Shown piece by piece: positions 8,504-18,196 of a DNA stretch of 64,000 nucleotides. Numbering within the stretch: position 1 is the first letter of the stretch; each line of letters starts with the position of its first letter. Position numbers and translations under genes: made by a program. The stretch lies in NCBI GenBank assembly GCA_963825425.1, contig CAWGTF010000013.1, positions 310,001 through 374,000 on the forward strand, written 5' to 3'. A model generated the notes under the pieces. That model ran no database searches and was not told the DNA's origin. It was given only the letters and a program-made list of their open reading frames with translations. The stretch comes from PALSA-607 sp963825425 (GTDB taxonomy: Bacteria; Actinomycetota; Actinomycetes; Acidothermales; Acidothermaceae).

Positions 8504-8971
8504 TTGAAGGTCAAAGAGATCATGAAGGCGCCGGTGTACACCGTCGGCGTCGACGTGCCCACGGCCGATGTCGCCAAGCTCCTCGTCCAGCACCGCATTA
8601 GCGCGGTCCCTGTCGTCGATGCCTCCGGGGCGGTTGTCGGCCTCGTCAGTGAGCACGACCTGATCTCCCGCGACGGCCCCACTGCGCTCGACGTGATGTC
8701 ACCCGGCATCGTCAGCGTGACGGAGGACACCGACGTCGACGACGTCCGACATCTGCTGGTCGATCGGCGGATTCGCCGGGTCCCCGTGCTCTCCAGCGGT
8801 CGGCTCGTCGGCATCGTCAGCCGTGCCGACATCGTCGCGCTGATCGCGATGGAATGGGTTTGTGAGGTCTGCGGCACGCAGGCGCGCGGCGAGCACCCGC
8901 CGGCGTCCTGCCCGACTTGCGCAGCCGACACCGTGCGTTTTGTGCACCTGCAGCAGCCACCCGGCACGTAA
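8504..8971 (+). CDS. CBS-domain pair protein with C-terminal zinc ribbon
   Basis: Predicted regulatory protein of 155 residues. TTG start at 8504 is the only start preserving the canonical first CBS motif (KVKEIMKAPVYTV). Two CBS motifs form a Bateman module (about residues 1-118), expected to bind an adenine nucleotide. A rubredoxin-like zinc ribbon follows (WVCEVCGTQA and ASCPTCAAD, residues 123-146). It directly precedes the PDH E1-alpha gene: its TAA at 8969 lies 49 bases before the E1 start, so it is probably co-transcribed and could sense energy charge for the complex. That role is inference. Confidence 0.85.
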   Translation: MKVKEIMKAPVYTVGVDVPTADVAKLLVQHRISAVPVVDASGAVVGLVSEHDLISRDGPTALDVMSPGIVSVTEDTDVDDVRHLLVDRRIRRVPVLSSGRLVGIVSRADIVALIAMEWVCEVCGTQARGEHPPASCPTCAADTVRFVHLQQPPGT

Positions 8972-9019
8972 GTGCAACCAGCCAGCAGCGCCGTGATGAG
9001 CCGCCCCGAAGGAGACGCC

Positions 9020-10114
9020 GTGCCGCCCGCACAGCAGAGGACCGTTACCCGAAAGCCCAGCACGAAGACGGCTGCGCGTTCAGCCTTCCCCGGCGAACCG
9101 GTCGACCGGCTGCGCGACTACTACCGGCAGATGCAGCTCATCCGCCGGTTCGAGGAACGCGCGGCCGAGATGTACCAGCGGGCCAAGATCGGCGGCTACT
9201 GCCACCTCAACCTTGGCGAAGAGGCGACGGTGGTCGGCTTGATGGACGCGATGGCGCCCCACGACTACCTCTTCACCACCTACCGCGAGCACGGCTACGC
9301 GATCGCGCGTGGCATCGAGCCCGGCCGGATTATGGCGGAGCTGTTCGGCCGCACCACAGGGGTGTCAAAGGGCTGGGGCGGCTCGATGCACCTGTTCGAC
9401 GTCGATGCGCGGCTGCTTGGTGGCTACGGGATCGTCGGCGGCCAGATCCCGCCGGCCACCGGCGCCGCGCTCGCCATTGCCTATCGCGGCCCCGGCGGCC
9501 CCGATACCGAGGCCGTCGTGTGCCAGCTCGGTGACGCCACGACGAACATCGGTGCGTGGCACGAGTCGTTGAACCTCGCGGCAATCTGGCGGTTGCCAAT
9601 CGTCTACGTCGTGATCAACAACCACCTCGGCATGGGCACCCCGGTCGAGAAGGCAGCCGGCGAGCCTGACCTCTTCAAGCGCGGTGCGGCGTTTCGGATG
9701 CCGGGAGTGCGCGTCGACGGCAACGACGTGGTGGCCTGCCGCGAGGCGATGGCCGAGGCCTTGCGGCTGGCCCGTGAGGAGCGTCAGCCGTCCATCCTGG
9801 AAGCGACCAGCTGGCGGTTGCGCGGTCACTCGGTGGTCGACCCAGCCAAGTACCGCACGAAGGAAGAAGTGCAGCGACTGCACGACCTCGACCCGGTCGC
9901 GGCCTACCGCAAGAAGTTGCTCGATACCGGCGTGCTCGACGCTGCCGAGGCGGCCCGCATCGACGCCCAGGTCGAAGTTCAAGTCAACGCGTGCGTCGAG
10001 TTCGCTGACAGCAGTCCCAACCCCAGCCCCGATCAGCTCTTCGCGCATGCGTATGCCACTCCGGTGGCCAACGCCCCCCATGAGCTGCCCGGCGACCCGC
10101 TCCTGTCCGTGTAG
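9020..10114 (+). CDS. pdhA: Pyruvate dehydrogenase-type E1 component, alpha subunit
   Basis: Thiamine-diphosphate-dependent 2-oxoacid dehydrogenase E1 alpha, 364 residues. GTG at 9020 with AAGGAG 7 bases upstream is preferred over the in-frame GTG at 8972. Motifs: RRFEERAAEMY near the N-terminus, GWGGSMHLFD, the ThDP-binding segment QLGDATTNIGAWHESLN (GD to N form) and the phosphorylation-loop-like RLRGHSVVDPAKYR. The SMHLFD form fits pyruvate or acetoin dehydrogenases better than branched-chain ones. The E1 beta and E2 genes follow immediately, giving the operon for the complex. Substrate is probably pyruvate; not proven. Confidence 0.9.
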   Translation: MPPAQQRTVTRKPSTKTAARSAFPGEPVDRLRDYYRQMQLIRRFEERAAEMYQRAKIGGYCHLNLGEEATVVGLMDAMAPHDYLFTTYREHGYAIARGIEPGRIMAELFGRTTGVSKGWGGSMHLFDVDARLLGGYGIVGGQIPPATGAALAIAYRGPGGPDTEAVVCQLGDATTNIGAWHESLNLAAIWRLPIVYVVINNHLGMGTPVEKAAGEPDLFKRGAAFRMPGVRVDGNDVVACREAMAEALRLAREERQPSILEATSWRLRGHSVVDPAKYRTKEEVQRLHDLDPVAAYRKKLLDTGVLDAAEAARIDAQVEVQVNACVEFADSSPNPSPDQLFAHAYATPVANAPHELPGDPLLSV

Positions 10115-10130
10115 CGAGAGGCGACCTTCA

Positions 10131-11126
10131 GTGGCTGTCATTACCTATCGCCAGGCGCTGCACGACACGCTTCGCGCCGAACTGATCCGCGACCCCAACG
10201 TGTTCTTGATGGGCGAGGAGATCGGTGTCTTCGAGGGGTCGTACAAAATCACCGCCGGCCTGCTCACCGAGTTCGGTCCCGAGCGGGTGCGCGATACCCC
10301 AATCGCCGAAGAGGGATTCGTCGGTGCCGCGATCGGCGCCGCGATGCTCGGCCTTCGGCCCGTCGTCGAAATCATGACGATCAACTTCTCGATCCTTGCC
10401 ATGGACCAGATCGTCAACCACGCCGCGAAGATCCACACCATGTTCGGCGGCCAGTCCCGAGTCCCCATGGTTATCCGGACGCCGGGTGGCGGGGGTCAGC
10501 AGCTCGCTGCGACGCACTCCCAAAATCTCGAGGTCTGGTACGCGCACGTGCCCGGCCTCAAGGTCGTGATGCCCTCGACGCCAGCCGACGCCAAGGGCCT
10601 GTTGGCAGCGTCGATCCGGGACGACGATCCAGTGATGTTCATCGAGCACCTGGCCCTCTACAACACGAAGGGCGAGGTACCGGACGGCGACTACGTGACC
10701 GAAATCGGCAAGGCGGCCGTAACGAAGGCGGGCACCGACATCACGATCGTGTCGTACTCGCGGATGGCCGCCGTCGCCCTGGACGTCGCTCGGCGCTTGG
10801 AGGATGACGAAGGGCTCTCGGTCGAAGTCGTCGATCTCCGATCGCTGCGGCCGCTCGACCGCTCGACCATCCTGCAGTCGGTGCGCAAGACCGGCAAGGC
10901 AGTCGTTCTCGAAGAGGACTGGCTGTCGTACGGCGTCGGTGCCGAGATCGCCGCGACCATCCAGGAAGGTGCGTTCGACTACCTCGACGCACCAGTCCGC
11001 CGAGTCGCCGCAGCCGAGATTCCGTTGCCATACGCAAAACCGCTCGAGCTGGCCGCATTGCCGGACGCCACGGCGCTGCTGAAAGTCATCCACGAAACCC
11101 TCGACGCCACCCGCTTCCGCGGCTGA
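10131..11126 (+). CDS. pdhB: Pyruvate dehydrogenase-type E1 component, beta subunit
   Basis: E1 beta subunit, 331 residues, which pairs with the alpha subunit to form the heterotetramer that decarboxylates the 2-oxoacid and acylates the E2 lipoyl arm. GTG start at 10131, 16 bases after the E1 alpha stop. Family blocks: FLMGEEIGVFEGSYKIT, DTPIAEEGFVGAAIGAA, MTINFSILAMDQIVNHAA, RTPGGGGQQLAATHSQ and the transketolase C-domain EVVDLRSLRPLD. Full length, no frame breaks. Next gene (E2) starts 24 bases downstream. Confidence 0.93.
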   Translation: MAVITYRQALHDTLRAELIRDPNVFLMGEEIGVFEGSYKITAGLLTEFGPERVRDTPIAEEGFVGAAIGAAMLGLRPVVEIMTINFSILAMDQIVNHAAKIHTMFGGQSRVPMVIRTPGGGGQQLAATHSQNLEVWYAHVPGLKVVMPSTPADAKGLLAASIRDDDPVMFIEHLALYNTKGEVPDGDYVTEIGKAAVTKAGTDITIVSYSRMAAVALDVARRLEDDEGLSVEVVDLRSLRPLDRSTILQSVRKTGKAVVLEEDWLSYGVGAEIAATIQEGAFDYLDAPVRRVAAAEIPLPYAKPLELAALPDATALLKVIHETLDATRFRG

Positions 11127-11150
11127 GCCTCAGAGCATAGGGAGTTCTTG

Positions 11151-12474
11151 ATGCCTCAGGTCTTCATGCCTCGGCTTTCCGACACCATGACCGAAGGCAC
11201 GGTGAGCACCTGGACGAAGGGCGTCGGCGACCGGATCGAGAAGGGCGACGTCATCGCCGAGATCGAGACCGACAAGGCCACCATGGAACTCGAGGCCTAC
11301 GACGCCGGCGTCCTTGAGCAGATCCTCGTTGACGTCGGCAAGACGGTGCCGATCGGCGAGGTTATCGCGGTCATCGGCGACGGATCGGGTGCTGTCACCT
11401 CACCTGCGGCGGCTCCAGCCGCCGCAGCCGCGCCACTCCGCGGGCACGCCGTCCGCGCCCGCTCCGGCACCACCCGCACAATCGGCGCCTAGCGCAACAC
11501 CCCCGCCGTCCACCAATGGCAAGCACCCGCTCGCGTCGCCGCTGGCGCGCTCGATCGCCCGTGATGCGGGTCTCGACCTCGCCACCGTCGCGGGCTCAGG
11601 CCCCGGCGGTCGGATCGTGCGGGCCGATGTTCAGCACGCCATCGCGGCCCTGACCTCCGCGCCAGCTCCACAGACTGTGCAGGCTGTGGCACCGGCCGCG
11701 CCGGTCGCTGCCGCTGCGGCATCGCCGTTACCTGCGGCGCCGGTCGTACAACTGGCGACCGGCCCCGACGACGAGGAGATCGCGCTCAACAACGTGCGCC
11801 GGATCACCGCCCGCCGGCTCGTCGAGAGCATGCAGCAGGCTCCGCACTTCTACCTGACCAGCGTGGTCGCCGCCGACGAACTCGTCGCCGCTCGGGCGCG
11901 CATCAACGAGGGTCTCGCCGCGCTGGCGGTCGCTCGCTCGGAACAGCCGACGAAGATCAGCGTGAACGACATCGTCGTCAAGGCGGTTGCAGTTGCACTG
12001 CGTGCGCATCCCGAGGTGAACGTGTCCTTCGGCGGTGACAAGTTGATCCGGCATCACCGGGTGCACGTCGGGGTCGCCGTGGCCATTCCCGATGGCTTGA
12101 TCGTGCCGGTGATCCGCGACGCCGATACGAAGACGGTGACCCAGATCTCCGCAGAGACCCGAGACCTGGCGACCCGCGCCCGCGCGGGCAAGCTGAAGCC
12201 GGACGAGTTCACCGGCAGCACGTTCAGCGTGAGCAACCTCGGCATGTTCGGCGTCGACCAGTTCACCGCCGTGATCAACCCGCCCGAGGCGGCGATCCTC
12301 GCTGTTGGCGCGACAAAGCAGGACGCCGTCGTTCGCGATGGCCAGATCGTGGTCGGCTACACGATGGCGATCACGTTGTCGGTCGACCATCGTGCTCTCG
12401 ACGGAGCTACCGGCGCGAAGTTCCTCGCTGACCTGACCGCGCTGCTCGAGAACCCCCTGGCGACCCTGGCCTAG
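11151..12474 (+). CDS. pdhC: Dihydrolipoamide acyltransferase E2 (frameshifted)
   Basis: E2 component of the 2-oxoacid dehydrogenase complex. ATG at 11151 after AGGGAG. Single lipoyl domain with lipoylation motif ETDKATMELEA (Lys near residue 43), an Ala/Pro linker, peripheral subunit-binding domain (ASPLARSIARDAGLDL, then GPGGRIVRADV) and the catalytic domain ending with the active-site motif SVDHRALDG. A +1 frame change falls in the Ala/Pro linker near 11420-11450: the first frame ends at 11492 and the catalytic part reads in the next frame. Both halves are otherwise full and in order, so sequence error is likely. Last gene of the operon. Confidence 0.88.
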
Positions 12475-12515
12475 GGCGCCCCGCCTGCGGCCAACACCTC
12501 ACAGCGTGGTGAATC

Positions 12516-12534
12516 ACTGCCCTCCTGGGGCAGT
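12516..12534. terminator. Bidirectional hairpin between converging E2 and VanY genes
   Basis: A perfect 7-bp stem (ACTGCCC / GGGCAGT) with a 5-base loop lies between the converging E2 and peptidase genes and is followed by a short A/T-richer patch. There is no long U-tract, which is usual in high-GC actinobacteria. Confidence 0.5.
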
Positions 12535-12553
12535 AAATGCACACGATCTGAGG

Positions 12554-13822
12554 CTACGTGCCGCCGGCGCCGGCGAGGTGACCGAACTCCCAGTGCCACG
12601 GCTCGAACGGGTCGTGGATCGCCCATGCCGGATGCACCCAGCCGAACCGGCCCGCGTTGGCGGTCATCCAGCGGTACTGAGCCGAGCGCGAGCTCTGCAT
12701 GCCGCAGCCGAGGTCGACTGCAAGACCCCAGCCGTGGTTGCTCGTCCCGGGAACCGCAGCGAGTGACGGCCGCTGGCGAAAAACCCGCACCTGCTCGGGA
12801 TAGCTGCGATACGCATCGGTGACGCACAGGTTGGTGCCGAACACCCGCGCGTAGGCCTGCGACATCTCGGTGAAAGCCGCCGCGGCGTCCGGCCTCAGTC
12901 GACCGCCACCGGTGATCGTGCACAACTGCGACGAGGGAATGAATCCATCGGCGTACCCACCCCACGGACCCGCCGGATACGACCCGCCGGACGCGGCGGC
13001 GCACGTGGTCGCGTCGCCGGGCGCACCCGCCGTGTCCGCCGCGAGTGCGGCGGCCTCCTTCAGCGCGGCGGCGCGGGCCGCCGAATTGTGCGCTGCGGTC
13101 GCGGCCGCTATCTGTTGCAGCGCGGCTCGCTCCAACGAGGTCTGGTAGGCGGTCTGGGCAGCGGTCAACCGACTCGCAGCCTCCGCAGACTTGAGTTGCA
13201 ACGCCGACACCTGCGCCGACACCTGACCTTGCACAACAGCGGCCGCCGCGACGGCTTGCGCGGCCTGGGCGTCGAGTTGCTGGGCCTGCTGTTCGTCGTA
13301 CACCGCGGCGTGCAGCACGTCGGCCCGCCCGCGGTTGATAATCGAGAGCATCTGCACGCCCTGAACGGTCACCGCAAGGTTGGACCCCTGCGCGAGGGCG
13401 GCCATCGATTCCTGCGCCGTCGGATCCACATACAACTGCGCCGCGTACTCGGCCAACTGGTCGCGCAGGCTCGCCAGCTGCACGTTCAGGGCGGCCGCCT
13501 GCGCGGTCGCAGCGGCTGCAGCCGACTGCAGGGCGGCGAGCTTGGCGCGCGCAACGTCGAGGGTCTTCGCGCCGGCCGTCAGTTCAGCCTGGACGGCGGC
13601 GGCTTGCGCAGTCAGCGCCGCCAAGGTCGTGGGGGTGGGCGGGGTCGTCGCTGCCGCGACCGAGGTGAGCGCGGGAACCGCGAGGGTCAGCGTGAGTGCC
13701 GGCACCAGTGCCAAGATCGCCAGCGTGGCCCAGCCAGGCCGACGGCGTGTGCGCAGCCGGTGCCTTCGGGAGCCGGGGCGACGCTGGCTGGCGTCTCCGG
13801 GGCGTCGCTGACAGGCGGTCAC
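12554..13822 (-). CDS. Secreted VanY-type D,D-carboxypeptidase with coiled coil
   Basis: Cell-wall peptidase of about 422 residues. I take the GTG at 13822 as start because the open frame further upstream would overlap kgd; an ATG at 13963 is possible but less likely. A basic N-terminus leads into a hydrophobic segment (ATLAILALVPALTLTLAV), then an Ala/Gln-rich coiled coil of about 200 residues, then a VanY zinc-peptidase domain: TDAYRSYPEQVRVF, SNHGWGLAVDLG (metal His and Asp) and EPWHWEFGHL. It probably trims peptidoglycan stem peptides outside the membrane, the coiled coil acting as an anchor or regulator. Convergent with the PDH operon and divergent from kgd. Confidence 0.85.
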   Translation of the reverse strand: MTACQRRPGDASQRRPGSRRHRLRTRRRPGWATLAILALVPALTLTLAVPALTSVAAATTPPTPTTLAALTAQAAAVQAELTAGAKTLDVARAKLAALQSAAAAATAQAAALNVQLASLRDQLAEYAAQLYVDPTAQESMAALAQGSNLAVTVQGVQMLSIINRGRADVLHAAVYDEQQAQQLDAQAAQAVAAAAVVQGQVSAQVSALQLKSAEAASRLTAAQTAYQTSLERAALQQIAAATAAHNSAARAAALKEAAALAADTAGAPGDATTCAAASGGSYPAGPWGGYADGFIPSSQLCTITGGGRLRPDAAAAFTEMSQAYARVFGTNLCVTDAYRSYPEQVRVFRQRPSLAAVPGTSNHGWGLAVDLGCGMQSSRSAQYRWMTANAGRFGWVHPAWAIHDPFEPWHWEFGHLAGAGGT

Positions 13823-13950
13823 GGGCTCGGCGTCCCCAGGGCTAGAGGGCGGTTGGTTGGCGGCGATGCTATCGCCGGGAGGTGCCGGGCTACGGGTAAC
13901 CTTGAGTTTCTTGACATCCGCACCTTTTTGCGAAGAGGCGAAACCCCCCA

Positions 13951-16900
13951 GTGTCTTCCACATCAGCCCACCCGTTTGCCGGATTCGGGGCGAACGAATG
14001 GCTCGTCGACGAGATGTACCAGCAGTACCTGAAGGATCCGAGCTCAGTCGACAAAGCTTGGTGGGATTTCTTCGCCGACTACTCCCCCGCCGATCCGTCC
14101 GCAGCAGCTCCCACGAACGGAAGACCTCCCGCAGTTGCCAGCAACGGCGCGCAGCCCAGTGCCGCACCGGCTCCCGCTGCAGTCCTGGCCCCGGTGCCGA
14201 CCACGACTGCCCGCGCGGCATCGACAACGGCAGCCGACACCGCACCCGACACCGCAGCCGCACCCGACACCGCGAGGGCCACCCCCGCCGTCCCGATTGC
14301 AGCCGACGAGATCGTCCCGCTCAAGGGCGCAGCTGCCCGTACGGTCGCCAACATGGAGGCCAGCCTCCACGTACCGACCGCGACCAGCGTGCGCGACATC
14401 CCCGCCAAGCTCGTAGCGGACAACCGGCTTGTCATGAACAACCACCTGCAGCGCGGCCGCGGCGGGAAGATCTCGTTCACCCACATCATTGGCTACGCCA
14501 TCGTCAAGGCGACCGCAGCACAACCGGAAATGAACGTCGCGTACACCGAGATCGCCGGCAAGCCCGGCATCGTCTGGCATCACGACGTGAATCTCGGGCT
14601 CGCGATCGACATGACCAAGGACGACGGCACTCGCCAACTCCTGGTTCCCTCGATCAAGGGCGCCCAGAACCTCGACTTCGCGCAGTTCTGGGCCGCTTAC
14701 GAAGACATCGTCCGGCGAGCCCGCACCAACAAGCTGACAGCCGATGACTTCGCCGGGACGACGATGACGTTGACGAACCCCGGCACGCTCGGCACTGTGC
14801 ATTCGGTACCGCGGCTGATGCAGGGCCAGGGCTGCATCGTCGGCGTCGGCGCGATGGAATACGCGGCGCAGTTCCAGGGGGCATCTGCCGAGACACTCGC
14901 CAACCTCGCCGTGAGCAAGGTCATGACGGTCACCTCGACATATGACCACCGGGTCATCCAGGGAGCACAGTCAGGGGAGTTCCTGCGGCAGATCCACCGG
15001 CTGCTGCTCGGCGAAGACGGCTTCTACGAAGACCTGTTCCGGGCGCTGCGGATCCCCTACGAGCCGGTCCGCTGGGTGCAAGACATCGTCTCGACGCACG
15101 ATGACGAGGTCGGCAAGCCGGCTCGGGTCATCGAGTTGATCCACGCGTATCGGGTGCGCGGCCATCTGATGGCCGACACCAACCCGCTGGAGTTCGAGAT
15201 GCGCAAGCATCCCGACCTCGACATCGTGAACCACAACCTCACGCTGTGGGATCTCGACCGGGAATTCGCGACCGGTGGGTTCGGTGGCGTCGCCGTCATG
15301 AAGCTGCGCGACATTCTCGGTGTCCTGCGCGACTCGTACTGCCGCACGATCGGCATTGAGTACATGCACATCTCCGACCCTGACCAGCGACGGTGGATCC
15401 AGGATCGGATCGAACTCGCGCACAGCAAGGCAAGCCGCGAGGAGCAGCTCTACATCCTGAACAGGCTCAACGTGGCCGAGGCGTTCGAGACGTTTCTGCA
15501 AACGAAGTACGTCGGCCAGAAACGTTTCTCACTAGAAGGCGGCGAGACGCTGATCCCGCTGCTCGACAGCCTTCTTGACGAGTCGGCGAAGAGAGGCCTC
15601 AACGAGGTCGTGATCGGCATGGCCCACCGCGGCCGCCTGAACGTGCTCGCGAACATCGTGGGTAAGAGCTACGGCCAGATCTTTCGCGAGTTCGACGGCA
15701 ACATGGACCCGAAGTCGGCGCACGGCTCCGGCGACGTGAAGTATCACCTCGGCGCGAACGGTCGCTACACGACGGCCGACGGCGCATCGATCGACGTCTC
15801 ACTCGCCTCCAACCCGAGCCATCTTGAAGCGGTCGACCCGGTGCTGGAAGGAATCGTGCGCGCGAAGCAAGACGCGCTCAACAAGGGTGCGGCGTACCCC
15901 GTCTTGCCGGTGGCGATTCACGGCGATGCGGCATTCGCCGGTCAAGGTGTGGTCGCCGAGACACTGAACCTCTCGCAGCTGCGTGGGTATCGCACCGGTG
16001 GCACCGTGCACGTCGTCGTCAACAACCAGGTCGGCTTCACCACCTCGCCGATGGCCGCGCGCTCGAGCGTCTACGCGACAGACGTTGCCCGCATGATTCA
16101 GGCGCCGATCTTCCACGTGAACGGTGACGACCCAGAGGCGGCTGTTCGGGTAGCGAGGCTCGCGCTCGAATTCCGACAGGCGTTCAAGAAGGACGTCGTC
16201 ATCGACATGGTGTGCTACCGGCGCCGCGGCCACAACGAAGCCGACGACCCGTCGATGACCCAGCCGCTGATGTACAACCTCATCGACTCGAAGCGCTCCA
16301 TTCGCAAGCTCTACACCGAGGCGCTCATCGGCCGCGGCGACATCACCCTCGACGAGGCAGAGGCCGCGCTGCGCGACTACCGCGGGCACCTCGAGAAGGC
16401 GTTCACCGAAACCCGCGACTCGACCAGCGCACCGCACGAACCAACCGTTACCGAGAACGCCCCGGCGTCGGCGCCGGAGGTCGAAACGGCGATCAGCCGC
16501 GACGTACTCAAGAAGATCGCCGACTCGCAGATCAATCTCCCCGCAAGCTTCGTCGCGCATCCCCGGCTGCTCCCGCAACTCCAACGGCGAGCGGCGATGG
16601 TCGACGACGACGCCATCGACTGGGCGATGGGCGAGCTGGTCGCGATCGGCTCGTTGCTGCTCGACGGGCACCCGGTGCGGTTGGCCGGTCAAGACACCCG
16701 CCGCGGCACCTTCACCCAACGGCACGCCGTCCTCATCGATCGCCAGACCGGCGACGAGTACACGCCGCTCGCCCATCTCGCGCCAGGGCAGGCGCCCTTC
16801 TACATCTACGACTCGTTGCTGTCCGAGTACGCAGCCGTCGGCTTCGAGTACGGTTACTCGGTCGTTCGCCCCGAAGCACTGGTTGCGTGGGAAGCGCAAT

Positions 16901-17637
16901 TCGGCGACTTCGCTGACGGCGCCCAGACGATCCTCGACGAGTTCATCTCGTCCGGCGAACAGAAGTGGGCCCAACGCTCCGGCGTCGTCATGCTGCTCCC
17001 GCACGGCTACGAAGGCCAGGGACCCGACCACTCTTCGGCGCGCGTCGAGCGCTACTTGCAGCTATGCGCCCAAGACAACATGACAGTCTCGATGCCGTCG
17101 TGTAGCGCCAGCTACTTCCACCTGCTGCGCTGGCACACCAAGAGCCCACACCACCGCCCGCTCATCGTGTTCACCCCCAAGTCGATGTTGCGTTTGAAGG
17201 CCGCGGCTTCCTCGGCATCGGCGTTCACCGAAGGTGGCTGGGCGCCGGTGTTGCCCGATCCCCGACCACAACCAGCCGAAGGGGTGCGCCGGCTCATGCT
17301 CTGCAGCGGCAAGGTCACCTGGGACCTCGTCGACGCGCGCGAGAAGCACGGCCGCACGGATACCGCGATCGTTCGGGTCGAACAGCTCTACCCGCTACCC
17401 GTCGCCGAACTGAAGGCCGCCGCAGCGCAGTACCCGAACATTGACGAAATCCTTTGGGTGCAAGAAGAACCCGCAAACATGGGTGCCTGGACACACATCG
17501 CGGTGCGGCTCCACGCGCAGCTCGGCCGACCGATCACGCCGGTGACGCGCCCGGAGAGTTCGTCGCCGGCTACCGGCTCGCACGTGCGCAGCGAGCAGGA
17601 GACCGAGACGCTGCTCGCGACCGCGTTCCCGGAGTAG
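13951..17637 (+). CDS. kgd: Multifunctional 2-oxoglutarate decarboxylase/dehydrogenase E1-E2 fusion
   Basis: Actinobacterial KGD/OdhA, 1228 residues, intact over 3.7 kb. GTG at 13951 gives the canonical start and FGANEWLVDEMYQQY. Order: short E1 N-terminal segment; Ala/Pro/Thr linker (residues 50-115); E2-type acyltransferase domain (to about 360) with DHRVIQGAQSGEF but no lipoyl domain; then the full ThDP E1 domain, with GMAHRGRLNVL, HGDAAFAGQGVVAETLNL, VNGDDPEA, YRRRGHNEADDP and LLPHGYEGQGPDHSSAR. It supplies the TCA-cycle 2-oxoglutarate step, as decarboxylase or, with an E2/E3 supplied by the PDH complex, as dehydrogenase. Its N-terminal segment is where GarA-type FHA proteins bind in relatives. 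Confidence 0.97.
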   Translation: MSSTSAHPFAGFGANEWLVDEMYQQYLKDPSSVDKAWWDFFADYSPADPSAAAPTNGRPPAVASNGAQPSAAPAPAAVLAPVPTTTARAASTTAADTAPDTAAAPDTARATPAVPIAADEIVPLKGAAARTVANMEASLHVPTATSVRDIPAKLVADNRLVMNNHLQRGRGGKISFTHIIGYAIVKATAAQPEMNVAYTEIAGKPGIVWHHDVNLGLAIDMTKDDGTRQLLVPSIKGAQNLDFAQFWAAYEDIVRRARTNKLTADDFAGTTMTLTNPGTLGTVHSVPRLMQGQGCIVGVGAMEYAAQFQGASAETLANLAVSKVMTVTSTYDHRVIQGAQSGEFLRQIHRLLLGEDGFYEDLFRALRIPYEPVRWVQDIVSTHDDEVGKPARVIELIHAYRVRGHLMADTNPLEFEMRKHPDLDIVNHNLTLWDLDREFATGGFGGVAVMKLRDILGVLRDSYCRTIGIEYMHISDPDQRRWIQDRIELAHSKASREEQLYILNRLNVAEAFETFLQTKYVGQKRFSLEGGETLIPLLDSLLDESAKRGLNEVVIGMAHRGRLNVLANIVGKSYGQIFREFDGNMDPKSAHGSGDVKYHLGANGRYTTADGASIDVSLASNPSHLEAVDPVLEGIVRAKQDALNKGAAYPVLPVAIHGDAAFAGQGVVAETLNLSQLRGYRTGGTVHVVVNNQVGFTTSPMAARSSVYATDVARMIQAPIFHVNGDDPEAAVRVARLALEFRQAFKKDVVIDMVCYRRRGHNEADDPSMTQPLMYNLIDSKRSIRKLYTEALIGRGDITLDEAEAALRDYRGHLEKAFTETRDSTSAPHEPTVTENAPASAPEVETAISRDVLKKIADSQINLPASFVAHPRLLPQLQRRAAMVDDDAIDWAMGELVAIGSLLLDGHPVRLAGQDTRRGTFTQRHAVLIDRQTGDEYTPLAHLAPGQAPFYIYDSLLSEYAAVGFEYGYSVVRPEALVAWEAQFGDFADGAQTILDEFISSGEQKWAQRSGVVMLLPHGYEGQGPDHSSARVERYLQLCAQDNMTVSMPSCSASYFHLLRWHTKSPHHRPLIVFTPKSMLRLKAAASSASAFTEGGWAPVLPDPRPQPAEGVRRLMLCSGKVTWDLVDAREKHGRTDTAIVRVEQLYPLPVAELKAAAAQYPNIDEILWVQEEPANMGAWTHIAVRLHAQLGRPITPVTRPESSSPATGSHVRSEQETETLLATAFPE

Positions 17638-17640
17638 CTC

Positions 17641-17823
17641 GTGTACTTCACCGACCGCGGCATCGAAGAGCTCGAGACCCGCCGCGGCGACGAGTCGGTG
17701 ACCTTGGCGTGGGTCGCCGACCAGCTGCGCACCTTTGTCGATCTGAACCCGGAGTTCGAAATCCCGCTCGAGCGGCTGGCGACCTGGCTGGCAAGGCTCG
17801 ACGACGAGCCGGACGGCGAGTAG
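17641..17823 (+). CDS. DUF6104-like small protein downstream of kgd
   Basis: Sixty-residue acidic cytoplasmic protein starting with GTG 4 bases after the kgd stop (YFTDRGIEELETRRG, then FVDLNPEFEIPLERLA). I recognise it as the small actinobacterial family that sits directly behind kgd in many genomes; function unknown. The coupling suggests co-translation with Kgd and perhaps a structural or regulatory link to it. Confidence 0.8.
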   Translation: MYFTDRGIEELETRRGDESVTLAWVADQLRTFVDLNPEFEIPLERLATWLARLDDEPDGE

Positions 17824-18196
17824 CTAAGCCTGCCTGATACCGAGGGTGTTGCCGTCGGGATCGTGGAACCAGGCGCCGCGGGCCGGGCCGAGTTGCGCGA
17901 TGTGATCGGTCGTGGTCAGCGGTCCATCGGTGTAGTCGAGGAACTCGACGCCTTTGGACACCAGGTTCTTGACCTCGACCTCGATGTCGTCGACCTCGAA
18001 GTGGGCGAGAGTGTGCTCGGTCGTGACCGGCGGCCGCTTGAAGATCGAGAGTTCGCTGGCGTCCTCCACAGCTGAAGCGGGCCGCGAATGGCGTTTCCCA
18101 GAGGAACGTGAGACCGACTGTCTCGCCGTAGAACTGCTTCGAGCGCTCGAGATCCGTCACCGGGATCGTCGCCACGACCATCGTTGCCGTCAACAT
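17824..18196 (-). CDS. VOC/glyoxalase-like protein (frameshifted)
   Basis: Small vicinal-oxygen-chelate fold protein of about 124 residues. ATG at 18196 follows GGAGGA. N-terminal half: VATIPVTDLERSKQFYGETVGL; C-terminal half, after a +1 frame change near 18065-18085: EHTLAHFEVDDIEVEVKNL and WFHDPDGNTLGIRQA. The His in the first half and the late Asp/Gly region fit the family, but substrate cannot be told. Its start overlaps the stop of the preceding small gene (TGATG), so the two form a two-gene operon divergent from a MarR regulator and under the same operators. Confidence 0.82.

Noticed and set aside
12554..14263. Extended 569-residue form of the VanY-like protein
   Set aside because: Its first 100 or more residues overlap the 5' end of kgd on the other strand and look like shadow sequence; the membrane segment starts later.
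13951..17637. Programmed frameshifting as a genome-wide mechanism
   Set aside because: Breaks occur at unrelated contexts and in housekeeping genes, with no shared slippery site or stimulatory structure; long genes such as kgd are unbroken.
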